Positions 47,184 through 59,460 of a stretch of 64,000 nucleotides of DNA are shown piece by piece (the first letter of the stretch is position 1; the number at the start of each line of letters is the position of its first letter). The notes beneath the pieces were generated by a model that saw only the letters and a list, made by a program, of their open reading frames with translations, was not told the origin of the DNA and searched no databases. A program made the position numbers and the translations under genes. Origin of the DNA: Antitrichia curtipendula (taxonomy: Eukaryota > Streptophyta > Bryopsida > Hypnales > Leucodontaceae); contig OX579639.1 in the NCBI GenBank assembly GCA_951230915.1, forward strand, positions 7,006,001-7,070,000, in the 5' to 3' direction.

Positions 47184-49725
47184 ATGGCCAAGTACGATGA
47201 CTTGTGGAGCGCTTCTGAGACCGAGCATGAAGCGCTTTGCCGGGCGGCTGAACTACCCTCAAAGTGCTCGAATGAAGAGCTGCAGAAGAGCTCCGTAGAA
47301 ATTGAAACGACTCGCTTCTGGGCTATATTTGAAGAATGTGTCGTTTTGGCAGGCACTGCGGCAGCAGGAGAGGAAGAGCAACGTGATGCATTTAAAAAGC
47401 TTTTAGAATGGTTCATATTGTGTCGCGGGTTGACCGAGTCCCTTCTTAGAGGAGAGGTGGCATGTATATTGCAGGTCGAAGGATTTCCGTATAACCTTCA
47501 GCAAGTGGTTTCGGCATTTTCAGCAAATGCCCATCTAGATTGGGAGAAATGGGATCTTATTGAGAAATCAGGCGGGTGTGATGGGGTGGACATTACTTCC
47601 ATGAGTGCGGATGACCTATAGGAACTCGTGAGCATGTGCCCAATGGCGTCCATGTTGTCGGCTGAGTTGGTCAAACAAATGATGGAACGATATAGCAAGT
47701 GGAAGGCGCGAAAACTAGAACGCCAGCCATTTCAAGCGGAAGCTACTGTACTTGCTTCTCTACGTTGCATGGAGGAATTTTGGAGTAACTATTGCTTGTG
47801 CTACTTTCGATGCACCGCTATGGCCGATTACAATGAGGCACTAGCCCTCCACGGCAACTGTGTGTTACAGGTGCATACAGTGATCCTAACTCTAAAACCG
47901 CATTGCCCTTGTCAGATTGTCATATAGCTGTGATATGAGATTCAATGGTAGTCTTCTAATACTCAATCGAACGTGCCACTTCATCTTGCAGAACAACCCT
48001 TCAACATAGTCGTCATAGTGCATATTATGGTTCTCTGATGTCATATAATTCCTGAAATATTCTATTTGATCTAGTACAAAAACACAGGTAGATCAAGGAG
48101 AGGAGCTGAGCATGCTTTGAAAGCAATTTTTGAGGTTGAAGAGTACGGACGGTGCTTTTTATCCGAGCACTCGCTACCACTACACGTACACATGCCTGGT
48201 TCTTCGGAGAAAGGTCTGGAAGGAGTCATTGATGTTGGAGGCCCAACGAAGGCAGTTTTATCCCGAGTGTTCTCTGATTTCTTCTCGTACTCTGGGATAA
48301 GTGAACTATACATTTGCTGCCTATTGTTAGAGCCTTCAAATGTGTCGGAAACCTCTCTACATCGGCACAGTTGCTTCTTTGTATCCTTACGATCCCTCGG
48401 GTTCAGAATTATACACATACTACATACAACAATAATGATCCCGTTGTTGCATGCAATTGTTATCATATTTTACATAACAGGCTTATGAAGACATCTTCAA
48501 GACAAGGGAAGATGGAAACTTGCAGCACTTAAAGGCTCTGCGATTGTTCTCGAATAAGGTACAGGATAAGGTGGAGTTCTTTGGATTCATGCTGTTCCTC
48601 CTACAGATCCATAGTGTGCGTGTTCCCAGATGTATCACGTTTGCAACTCTAGCACACACCACCAGGAGAATGCCATCAAATCGAGACGATGGATCATTCT
48701 CCAATTGGGAGGCAGACTTCCAAGCCATGCAACTGACCGAATGGAAGGTCCTGAAGCAGCTACAAACGGACGATATAGTAGCACAGGAGTTGGCATTGCA
48801 GTGCATCACAGAAAACAATGCATGGGTAGAAGCATTGTGGCAACCGGTTATGGCATTGAAGCCCGGTAAAGGCTTCTTTGCTCAGGCTGAGGGCATCATG
48901 AGAGCTCGCGTACATGCCACATTGTTTGACGATGTTGCAAAGATGGGGGAGTCGCTGCGTTCCGGGTTCAACTGGGTTGTGGTGTCTTTACAGGTAAATA
49001 AAACCGCAAGGCAGCTTGCTTCCGTCACGTAATATGGGGTTCTATCTCACCAACATTGGTAATTGTGACTTCTACCTTGTCTGTTAGGTCGATCTGTGAA
49101 AGCATTTACTAGTTTAATAGCACCGTCTACACCGACCTTGACTTACAATTTTTACAACATGGTTGTAAAGAATGCCCCTCGACTCAATGCCGCAACTCGG
49201 AAGAAAATCCAATCCCAGGCCAACAAAAACATACCGGAGCAACTCTAGTTCATCTTCGGTGCATCTGTTGGAGTAGAAGCTGAGCAGTTTTTATCTGTTT
49301 GCGTTTTCGATCGAATACCACAATCGATTGAGGTAAGACTCTATGAATTGCTTTTAACTTTGGCCACTATTGCCGTGCATTTCAATAGAATCGATAAGCT
49401 GCCTCCAGTTCAAAAAGCCATTTTGGACCTACACCCTTAAGTTAAATCAATGTAACGAAGCCTTGAATTGCATGCTAGATTCCGCGTTGCGATTGGGCGA
49501 ATGACTTATGTGGAGCGGACAAGATTAAACAACTTTGTGACCGACTCCAAGTACTTTTCGTTCAAGGAAATCACAGTGTGTGGCGTTGCAAGCTGGCGCA
49601 CAAGTCGATTCCCACAAGCGATGACGTGCAGCAACACTTTGTCCATCCCGTTGTATGAATCGGACGACAATATGCTCTTTATGCTCAATGCAGCATCCAT
49701 GCATTTAGGCTATGGATTTGCATGA
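47184..49725 (+). pseudogene. HECT-type E3 ubiquitin ligase, multi-exon, decayed
   Basis: The first open stretch starts at ATG 47184 (MAKYDDLWSASETEHEALC) and runs in frame through TAG 47619 to ~47870. Then 48088-48300 carries LPLHVHMPGSSEKGLEG followed by IDVGGPTKAVLSRVFSDFF, the start of a HECT N-lobe. 48482-48993 continues (AYEDIFKTREDG, FFGFMLFLLQIHSV). An exon at ~49090-49332 is coding-like except for TAG at 49246. The last part, 49468-49725, ends with RFPQAMTCSNTLSIPLYE, then ASMHLGYGFA and stop. This is the HECT C-lobe with its catalytic Cys in MTCSN and the typical FxxA terminus. HECT enzymes form a ubiquitin thioester before transfer to substrate. Several in-frame stops and an unresolved exon phase at 48088 show that this copy is no longer functional. 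Confidence 0.8.
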
Positions 49726-51750
49726 CCTGATTAATTTTGAGGAATTAGGCAGCGTCTTAGGTGTGGAGCATAATATAGGATGCATGTTACCTACACCGTC
49801 GTATGACCTTGTTGCATTTCAGTTCTCTATGTTTAACCCCCTCCATTCCTTATGTTCATGGACTTCAACAACATACCTTAAAGAAGCCTTTTTACTACAT
49901 TGACTATATATCCATGTGAAGATTATGTAATAAATGTTTGACTTTGTATGATGTGAGAACAGCAGACACAAAGCTGATCCGATGCTACATTGATATTGTT
50001 CATAGAAGCGAGCGTGAGTGTCCCTCCCGATCAGCAATAGGAAGCAGTAAAACCTTAATTGTGTTCAGGTAGTCAATGCTGAAACATGACACCGTTAGAA
50101 GATGAAAGTCAGGTAGACTATACACTATCACCAACAGCAGCTGACTTTCTGTCGCAGTGAGAGAAAATTCCACAGTTGCGGCGACCACGGTCACCCCCGA
50201 TAATACCTGATGATGAACGATGAGTCGCTGAGCGTCTCGCTGAACTTAGAGACGCGCTTATTGATCTCTCACAGAGGGACTGAACATATATATTGCTTCA
50301 GGACGATTTATTACATCGACACTTCCAATGCCTGGATCCCAAACTTACACGAGAGATAAACTCCTCCGGATAAACGTGTGAACATCGGTGATGCAATTCC
50401 ACGCTCATATATATTGAGTACAGAGCGAACATGGACGCATTCCATTGAACGAACGGAGCCCGAAGACGTGAAGTAAAACCTTGGGTCTTAAACTTCTTGG
50501 TTGCGGGACACAAATATTGGTGCATACTAGACACCGAATGCAACATCACTACCATTCCGTTATCACTACAACTCAAAATAAGGTATTTGGACCAAATCAC
50601 TGAGTGAAACATTTAGGTATTTGATCCACATCCCTGAAACTGGTCCAGAAGGATTGTACCACTAAAGAATATAGTTTTTAATTTTTCGCTCAAAGGAAAG
50701 TTTTTGACAGTGTCTGTCTGTCTTCATCGTCTCTTAAATTCGTTCATTCGATTGCTCGCTCGCTCGGTCTTTCGCTCTCTCGCTTGTTTGTTCGCTTGCT
50801 CGTTTGTTCGCTCACTCGTTTGTTCTGGTTACTTGTCGTTCAGTCCGACCGAACGAACAAACGAACCGTGCTGGGAACGCACGGTCACCACGGGAACGCC
50901 AATCCACATTTGTACTACCCAAACGGGCAACGCAAAAAATTAGGTTACAAGGTGAAGGAATGAAAAATCTCTTCTTTTAAGACCTTTTTCAACCGACCAT
51001 ATTGTACACTGGGGGGCTTCGGGAACAAGTTTTTCAGAGTAAAGTTTTTCGGGCCCAAACCCACAAAACTAGGTATTTGGACCTAAACCCTCATGCTGGT
51101 ACCAAGGATTAGGTCCAAATACCTACTGTGCAAATAGTATTCCATACCCCTCCATGTGGGGCCGAGGAGTATTCAGAAAGTCGTGCTTGAAATACCAGGG
51201 GGGGGTAAGGTAACATGTCCAGAAATCGCCCACCTAAGAGCTGAAACTGGATTTTTGGGAAGGCAAAACTTCTTGAAATATTTTTCAGTAAATTTTCCTT
51301 GAAATAGAAGTGGATTTGGCATCCAACCTAAAGTCGTTTCATATTTTCTGGAGCTTTATGAAATTAGTTATGAAATTATGAAGTTCAACTGGCATAGGGC
51401 TCCAAAATCATCCACCCCGGAAATGTACACTGTTTTTACATCACATCACTGAAGGCTATGAAAAAACAGCATGTACAAATCGTGTACATTTTACAGGTGG
51501 GCCGTTCTTAATGCCCGAACTATTCTCGAGCGCAGAACGCGACAGAATGGAACCGGCTACGAAGAATGGATTGAAGCACTTTTAAGACTTTGCTTGTTGT
51601 TGAAGCAACTTTTGAAGCACTTTCTGTTTAGGTTGCACAAGCTCTTGTACTGGCAGACTGAGGTACAAGGACTCCCAGTACGTTTCTTACCCTTCAAAGA
51701 ATGGCCGAAGCAAACTAGAGAATTAGAGATTTAAAAAGAAATTGCAGTAC
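49726..51750. other. Right flank of the second candidate element
   Basis: No gene is supported. The segment has the palindromic ATTTGGNCCAAAT-type motif near 50582, 50616, 51072 and 51104-51120, and the TTCG-rich run at 50735-50870. The element appears to end at ~51146. Confidence 0.5.
50735..50870. repeat. TTCG/CTCG-rich low-complexity run
   Basis: Repeated tetranucleotide-like units (ctcgctcgctcgg, ttgttcgcttgctcg, gaacgaacaaacgaacc). A similar cgttcgttcgttcg run is at 39715 near the opposite end of the candidate element. Confidence 0.7.
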
Positions 51751-52437
51751 AGGCAATATACTTACATAAAACTTAATTTTAATTAAAAAAAAAAATTAAT
51801 GCTTAATAAATTAATAAAATTATTAGTGACAAGAAACTTTTCATGCAAGTAAATTAAACTTCTCAAGAGTTTTTAGTAATTAGTGTAATAAGAATTCATT
51901 TTATGATTTTTTCATGAGAATTTTAAAAAAATGCAAACTTTTGTTAAGTGAAATACTACTAACTAAAAATTAAACTCTAAGTTCTTATATTTCTTGTAAT
52001 CCACTCCAAGAATCTCCAAAAATTGTTAAAAATTGGAGAAGTGCATGAATTGTTTCTAACTTGATTTCTAGTTGTAGTTTTCAAATGGAATTATTAGAAA
52101 TGGAAATTTAGAGTCACAATGCTGTCAATAGTATTTCACAAAATTCTGAAAGTCCTAAAATTCTTACCAAAAAAATATAAAAAAAATTCTCAATACACTA
52201 ATTACTAAAATTCTTGAGAAGAATTTACTTACATAAAAAGTTTCTTGTTGTTAATAATAGTATTAAGTTTGTGATTAAACTATTAAGAGATTAAAAACTA
52301 TTATTTTTTTTTTGGGAAATCACTATATATATATTTTACATATAATTGAGAATTTCTGAAATTTGAAGCTATTTCTAATTTCTTTCTTAGTTCCAACAAT
52401 TTTTGGAAGTATACAAATTTTTATGAGATGTATATTA

Positions 52438-52691
52438 CTCCCTCTCTGTCTTGAAATGAATGTCCACTTAGAATGTCATGTTTTTTTAAGGTTGTTTTGA
52501 GTAGGTCAAAAGAACACTTCGTTGTGTCTAATTGTATTTAAGTTGCAATGAATACATGCAATGTTCTTCATGGATTCTAGTAATGTGAAATTTTGAAGCT
52601 TTTTTAATTATATTTTTTATAATATGATCAATAAAATAGGCTCAAAAAACTATCAACAAAATTGTGTACAATCATTTCGGGACGGAGGGAG
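52438..52691. mobile_element. Stowaway-type MITE
   Basis: Terminal inverted repeats starting ctccctc: ctctctgtcttgaaatga continues on the left, and the right end reversed gives ctccctccgtcccgaaatga. The element is 254 bp with TA on both sides (52436-52437 and 52692-52693). This is the classical plant Stowaway/mariner-type MITE signature. No coding capacity. Confidence 0.92.
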
Positions 52692-55600
52692 TAGAACTTA
52701 GCGTCATCGATTATAATTTCAAAATTATTACTAACTAAAATTTAAATCTGAAATTATTATGTTCTCATAATTCCCTCCAACAATCTCCTAAAATTGTGGA
52801 AAATTTGAGAAGTGCATGGAATGTTCATACAATTATTTTTTTACATTTCTGGAGATTTTCACATAAAATTGCAGGAACTCTATGATAGAGAAACTATATT
52901 ATTTTTCTCTATAGTATTTCACTTCATTAACCCCTAAATGCCCGAGGCACCCAAATTTGGTGTTTGCAAAACTTTGAAGTTAAATAAAACCTAAATAAGT
53001 TGCTATTTTTAGTAGTTTATATTTTTGGAAAGTTCTTTTTGAAGTCTAGTTTTAGCATTAAAAATCTGATCTTGAAAATAAGTGATAGTGATTTTTCTAT
53101 TCAAGATTTTGTACAAGGGTACCCATTGCAATCTTGACTTCCCGTAGTGTTGAAAGCTCTTGGAAATGAGCCTCAAATACACTAGATCTTGGAGAAAAAA
53201 TCACATTCAAAATTCATTTAAAAAAGTTATAGAGTAGATTTTAAGAAGCCATAAATTGATTGGGGTTATACATGTTAGGCCCTTTAACATCATATTTTTT
53301 TTGGTTACGAACTTTTTAGATTTGACTTGTGAAAAGAGGATTGAAAGATTTGTACAGTTTTAACACCTTCAAGGTCAAACATTATAATCTTTCACTCCAT
53401 AAGTAATATTGTCATGTTTTCTTTTCCTATGAGATCTCTAACATGTCTAATTTGAATTTGTACCGTTACAATTCAAAAAAAATTGATACAACTTATCAAA
53501 ATGTTGGCATTTTGTTCAATTTAGAGAAAATTCCAAGCAACTCAAAATAGGCCTTGGGCAATTTAGGGGTTAAATTTTGAAATTCGTGAAAATATTTTCT
53601 AAAAATAAAAAAGAATTATAATTCCACTTATTTGAAAGTCTTTGAAAATCTATGCCATTCCTACATGTCACTTTTACAGTTTTAATTACATAGTCTAAGA
53701 CCTATACTGTTCCAAGATTTCTAAAATCAATATTAACTCAAGATTTATGAATATTAATGTGGGTCCTACATGGTACTTTTATGGATCAAATCAGATGGTC
53801 TAGAAATGGCACATGGAATATTGCCATTTTAACAAAATTCTATATAAAGCAAGTTTGATTCGTACATTGCAGGACTAAATTATTTGACATTAAACCTTTT
53901 TAACTTGAATTCTTTGCACTAAATTTTTTTGAGGTTTTAATCTTTGTAGTAGCCTAGTAGGGAATTTAATTGAGAGTCCAATGGCCGAAAATTTATTAAA
54001 AAATTAATCTTCATTTTTTTTTTTAAATTTAAGAAAATGTAGGTACAAGATAGAAGAAACACCTAAAATATTAATATTCCTAAGGAGGAATTAAAACGCA
54101 TTCACCCTAATGGTAAGATCTAAAAAACAAACAATGTAAATCATGTAGAATTTTATTTTTTTAAGTTGTCAAACTTGCATTTAGAAGTGAATCCTACAAA
54201 AATAAAAATAAACTTAATTTCTAAGATTGCCCACAAAGCAAGATGATCCATAATTTTCACAACACTTATCCAAGTGGAATGAATCAAAACTTTTCATATG
54301 ATCAACAATATAGTTCATAAGAAAAGAATTCAAATTCAAATAAATTCAAATAAATTCAAATAAATAATTTCAAATTTTCAAATTTATTTCCTTGCCCAAT
54401 CTTCCATGTTTTCAAGCTTATTTGAATGTATCTTTTCCTCCCAAGCACCAATTGAAAAAATTATATATATCGTAGAAAGCCAACCAATTTTTCTATATCC
54501 AAAAAGAAGTTTAAAAAATCATGACAACACTTGAGACTATAAGTAATTGTCCAAAATCCAATTCGTCTCCCGAGGGGACAAATTTCCTTTACGGATTAAT
54601 TTATTTATAAACATTTATTTTTCTAGAAATTTGATAAACAATCATTTCATATTGTTTTTAATTTATGAAATATAAAAGATATAATTACCAAAGACTTTGA
54701 CATCTCCAATAAAAATTTCAAGTTCATCAGTCTTATGCTTCAAAAGTTATAGAAGATGATACAAGAAACACTTTCACTGTGACGGGAAATACTTACGGTG
54801 TTTCTTGCAATTACCCATTCATATTCTTTCCTCCAAAGAGTTTCAATGGAAAATCAAAATCACTGGGGTTTTAAAAACTTTGAGAAACTTTTGTAGAAAC
54901 TTTGAGAATTAATTTTTTTAATGCACAAAGGAATGTAAGTGTTTTCTCATATTGTTAGAGGTTGCATTGTTGATAGCAAGTGAAAACTTCTTGTACAATG
55001 GAGCGCAAGGGGTTAATTTTAAGTCTTGAAATTTTCAAACGTAGACACTTGATTTTATTTATTAATTTTAGTTATTCAATAGGAATATTCCAAAGATTGT
55101 ATGCAAAATTAAATCACAAATAGGTCTAAAAGTTAATTGAAACACAAAAATCCCAATCCTAAGTTTGTTTTAGAAAACGCAATTGATCTTATCAAATAAT
55201 TTTTTGGAGATACTATGAAAATTGTCTTGAAAAATTATATTCAAATGCCACAAAATGAAGCCCTTGCACTCCTTCATGCATACAAGTTTCTATTTGTAAT
55301 AAGGACAAAACCTCTTACTATGGTATAGTAGTTAATGCATTACAAAATTCCAGTGAATTAAAAAATTGCAATTGCAATTACTAAGATCAATTGCATATGA
55401 ATGCAAATTCTTATATTTAATTCTTAGAGATGACGTCATACCATCATATGTCCACTAAAGGTCAAATTATTTTCAAAATTTACTTGGCAAAACTTGAAAT
55501 TTTTGTGAATTTGTTAAGAAAAAAATGGAATGTAACGTCATGGTATTAAAAAGTTATCATGTCACTCTTAAATGCACTGTCCAAAAACCACTATTACAAA

Positions 55601-55799
55601 CACTTTCGTAATGAAATATTTAAATTTGATAGTTCTTCTATATTTCACAATTGAATTCAAATTGCACCTGATGATCTTCATTCCAAAAGAATTCAAATTT
55701 AGAAATGTTATAGGTGAGAAACCAATTCAAGAGTAAATTATAGCAAAAAACAAATAAAATACAATGTACCAAAGATTCACACATTATTTCCTACAACTA

Positions 55800-56249
55800 C
55801 ACTAAAGATGATATTTAGTGTCTTATACACTAAATACGAAGGCATACACTAAAAGCCAATTACCCTATGAAAGTAAGTAACATTAAATGTCAATTCAAAC
55901 ACTAAATGTGAACTAGAGTTGTCATATCAGACGGAATATCACTGTTCACGGACAGAATCGGACCGATTAGGGCTAGGCGGCTGCAAACTTCAGAGCCTTG
56001 TAACTTTTGCAAAAATTTCTTCAAATAAGGAAAATGAGATGTTTTTTGGCATCTGCAGTTTTTGTAGATGCCGAAAAACATCTCATTTTCCTTATTTGAA
56101 TAATTTTTGCAAAAGTTACAAGGCTCTGAAGTTTGCAGCCGGCACATTCAAGTCTAACACTAATTGTGGACAAGTTCAGATTTAGTGTTGTAGCTAGTAG
56201 GGGGGTAAAAACACTAAATGTCACTCAACACTAAATATCATCTTTAGTG
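55800..56249. mobile_element. 450-bp foldback MITE with a long internal hairpin
   Basis: Perfect 21-bp terminal inverted repeats start CACTAAAGATGATAT, flanked by TA at 55798-55799 and 56250-56251. Several subterminal CACTAAA repeats follow. The centre is a near-perfect hairpin with ~80-base arms (55978-56057 and 56063-56141) around a 5-base loop. The TA target duplication points to mobilisation by a Tc1/mariner-type transposase. Confidence 0.92.
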
Positions 56250-58472
56250 TACCAATTCTGTTTTTTTGGCTATCCAGCAATTTCATGGAACTCACTATGA
56301 ACGGGATTTTTTATTTTTGTTCTTAGAAATTTTCTCGCATCATGTATTCAAAGAGTACTACTTTGAAGGCTCAACAATTTTATAACTTTTGATTACATTG
56401 TTAAAAAGTTATTGTATGATATATAGTTTTTTTTCCTAAACCAAGTAGTACAGACACATAAAAAAAGAAGCATTTTTTAAATTCAAAAATTTGAAATGGA
56501 TTTATTAGATTTATATATACGTGGAAAGCTTTGAATCATTTCATTTTCATTTTTGAAATGAAATTTACAAGGAGTTATCGTTTGGAGGCAATTACGAAAC
56601 AACCTACTCTTAAATAAACTATAAAGTGCTTTATTTAACTCATTTACAAATATTCTTGAAGGAAAAAAATCATACACTACACATTACAACCATTGGGATT
56701 CGCATTTTCCAATTCTATAACTAAACTCTTAAAAATTTGATTTTTTAATCATTCTCTACTTCTTTCAACCTACTGTATTTTTTTTTATTTTTTTATAAAT
56801 GAGGTACAACTCTAAATGATGTGAATTTTATTAAAGTTTTCCAAACTTACAAAAATCTAGAAAACCTTATTCAAATTTAAAATTTTTAAAGCTTTGATCT
56901 ATGCGACTACTTATAATAACCATTGTACATTGAGGTGTACTTCATTTGCAAACTTGCGATTCTAACATTCACATTTTTTTCATCGTAAGACAAAGAATTG
57001 AAGTTTGTCATCTTGGAAAATTAACTTTCAATTTTTATGCAAATCCTTGCAAAGAAGACAACTTTAAGTTACAAAAAAGCAAAATTCCATTCTTAGTAAA
57101 TTTTTCAAGCCAATTTTTATGGTTGAATCACGTAATATTTTATTGAAAACAATTAGTAATGAATTTATTAAATTTAGTGGCATAGATATCTTCCTTCAAA
57201 GATTAAATATGCTCCTCCAATACACAATATGGCATTCATGAAGTATAAAAAGAGGGTAGACATTGAATTAACTTATGTACAACATCACGTTGCAATTTTC
57301 TTTAGAGTTACAAAAATAATCATAACTATGTATTCCTTCAACCGTTAAATTGTATATTAAAAGAAGGTATTACAATGTAGAAAATTATTTTCATCAACTC
57401 CATTAAGAACTTCTGACATTCCAAACCATTTTATAATACAAAATTTAACAATTGTCCCAATAATTACAATAATTGTAAAGAGGGGCTACATTGTACAAAT
57501 TCTAAAAAAATGATTCATTCCTTTCACTAGTACAAGACATGAACTTATGTTCTTCTTATTTCTAAGGTATTCCTAAATAAACTCAACGCTAACGTACTTC
57601 TTCCATTGGCCCTATACATTTCGTAGGCTATAGCACGGTTTCTACTAATATCGACTCTCATAAATTTATGTTGAATCATTTGTACTGGTTTTATGCTTGT
57701 TTCATTAAATGGATAGAAGATATCAGTTTCTACTACATTCATGCCAGTCAATTCATCTATGTCATCCTAGTATCGACGTGATGTTGCAATCTAAGTTTGT
57801 TGTAATTTGTAATAGTTTGTCGCAAAGTGCACTCTAACTTCTTCATCGGTATGATGAAACACAAATTCTATAATTCTACACTTCCACGGGGTTCCTTGCG
57901 GATCATCATTCCTAGTGACAACCACATCCTCTCTAATTCTTTGCAAGTTTCATCCTATTTTTTTCATTCATGTGGTAGATAAGATATTCTTGGGGACATG
58001 CATGGGAGTCTTGCTAGAAGGGAAAGCTTACGCTACCACGTGTTCTTTATCTCGGAAGATAGAGAAGGCACCAGAGGCTACACTTCCGCACTCTTGTACT
58101 CACGGCAAAGCTTGCTTATTTGTTTACTTCTCTTTGTGTACGGCTTTGTGAGTGAAATTGTAAGAGTTTTTTTACGTAGAAAATTGCTTTGTGTTAAGAG
58201 TGGATTTGAGTGTGAGTGGTAAGTGCTTCAACGGTGGAGAGTTTTAGCATTGGAGTGTGTCACTGTGGGTGACTCTGGAAGCAGAGGAATAAATGACATT
58301 TTATACTAAGACATCTGAACAACGCGGTGGTTTGAGGTACAAGAAATGTTTTTGGAGTATGCTTCTTATGATTTTGTGAAGGTTGTGAGTTAGTCAATTT
58401 CTTATTTTGTTAATTCATTAAATTTGAATAACCTTCCTTCTATATTCCTCTTTCCTCTTCTTACCTCAAAAA

Positions 58473-59189
58473 ATGTTAGAAGTTGGGGACATTGTGTTGA
58501 TCCCACAAATAGTGCATCATGATCGGGGTGAAAGAATTATAACCGAATACAATCAAATTTTTAGGCCACCTCCACTGATTCATAGGCTTGAAGGAAAAAA
58601 GTATGGACATTTATTTTTGTATGATCATTATACAACAAAATGGTTTAAATACAATAGGAACATGAAAAAGCAACTATATGGCTCCAACATTCTTTGGAAC
58701 ATTGTCCACAAGGAGTAGGCAAAACTAAACGAGAATGATTGAATGAGGATAATTTGTTATTAAGAGATTGTCAAAAATGATAAAATGGAGACTTTAATTT
58801 TCTATGGGGTGAGTGTGACATGGGAGGTAGAGGACATTCTGACACATTTAGTAGAGAAACTTGATCAATTGCGTAAAAGGAAGAATAGAAAAATTCGTAA
58901 GGACAAGGAAAACGAAGTACCGGAGGAGGTGAACACAGTGAGTGAAACAATTGTTGATTCTGTCAAGGTAGATGTAGAGATTGATGATGAGAAATTAGTG
59001 ATGGAGGAATTGAACAAAAATGTACACACGGTGAGTGGTATATTGTTTATTGAGATAAAACAATTGAAAAAATTTATTCCTCAAAAAAGACAATTTGACG
59101 GATACATGTCAAAAATAGACAAGGAACAAAAATATATGATGGCGGAATACTTTCAAGAGAAACGAAGGTTTGATCAAACTATAGATTGA
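58473..59189 (+). pseudogene. Unrecognised ORF pair in one frame
   Basis: ATG 58473 opens an 81-residue stretch (MLEVGDIVLIPQIVHHDRGE to NILWNIVHKE) ended by TAG 58716. The same frame reopens after TGA and TAA as a 134-residue stretch from ATG 58785. That stretch is highly charged and probably coiled-coil (LRKRKNRKIRKDKENEVPEE, IEIKQLKKFIPQKR). Because both lie in the same frame with coding-like composition, they may be halves of one gene broken by three stops, or two exons. No family was recognised. The neighbourhood is repeat-rich and no function is proposed. Confidence 0.35.
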
Positions 59190-59460
59190 GCATGAATTTT
59201 GTACTCGTGTAGACATTGATTATTGGCCTTCTTGAAGAGGCTTTGGATGTATTTGAGAGTGTAAGACTCTTGTAATGTTTCTATACATCTCTTTATTGTT
59301 ATATTTGTATTTCATTTTATTTCATTTAATATTCTATTTTCATTTGGTTGCAATCATATTTTTCGTCATTCTAGTATTCTGGTGATTTTGCAAAAATTCC
59401 CCTTCTCAGTCATACATTTATAGGTGGGAGAGATTATTGTTTCCTTCCAGATTTCCATTT

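Larger units (their letters stand above)
38965..51146. mobile_element. Candidate ~12-kb element carrying HECT ligase and USP-type genes
   Basis: Both ends carry related inverted sequences. Segment 39508-39537 matches the reverse complement of 51106-51135 at 25 of 30 positions, sharing tttgcaca. The 12-mer tatggaatacta at 38965 is inverted at 51135-51146. A near-palindrome of the type ATTTGGNCCAAAT occurs repeatedly within ~1.3 kb of each end and nowhere obvious in between. Both ends also hold TTCG-rich runs. Between them lie a USP-type fragment, an unknown ORF and a HECT gene. No transposase was recognised and no target duplication was found. Element status is inferred, and the left limit may be 38965 or ~39365. 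Confidence 0.5.
51751..58472. other. AT-rich gene-poor stretch with MITEs
   Basis: No supported gene. Apart from the two MITEs listed separately, it contains AT-rich DNA with ttaacccctaaatgc (52928), tttaggggttaaat (53562) and aaggggttaatttt (55008) boxes. A minor triplication of aaattcaaata lies near 54335-54360. Confidence 0.55.

Noticed and set aside
55978..56141. The long hairpin as a dedicated microRNA gene
   Set aside because: It lies inside an element with perfect terminal repeats and TA flanks, so a MITE explains it. Small-RNA production remains possible but is not shown.
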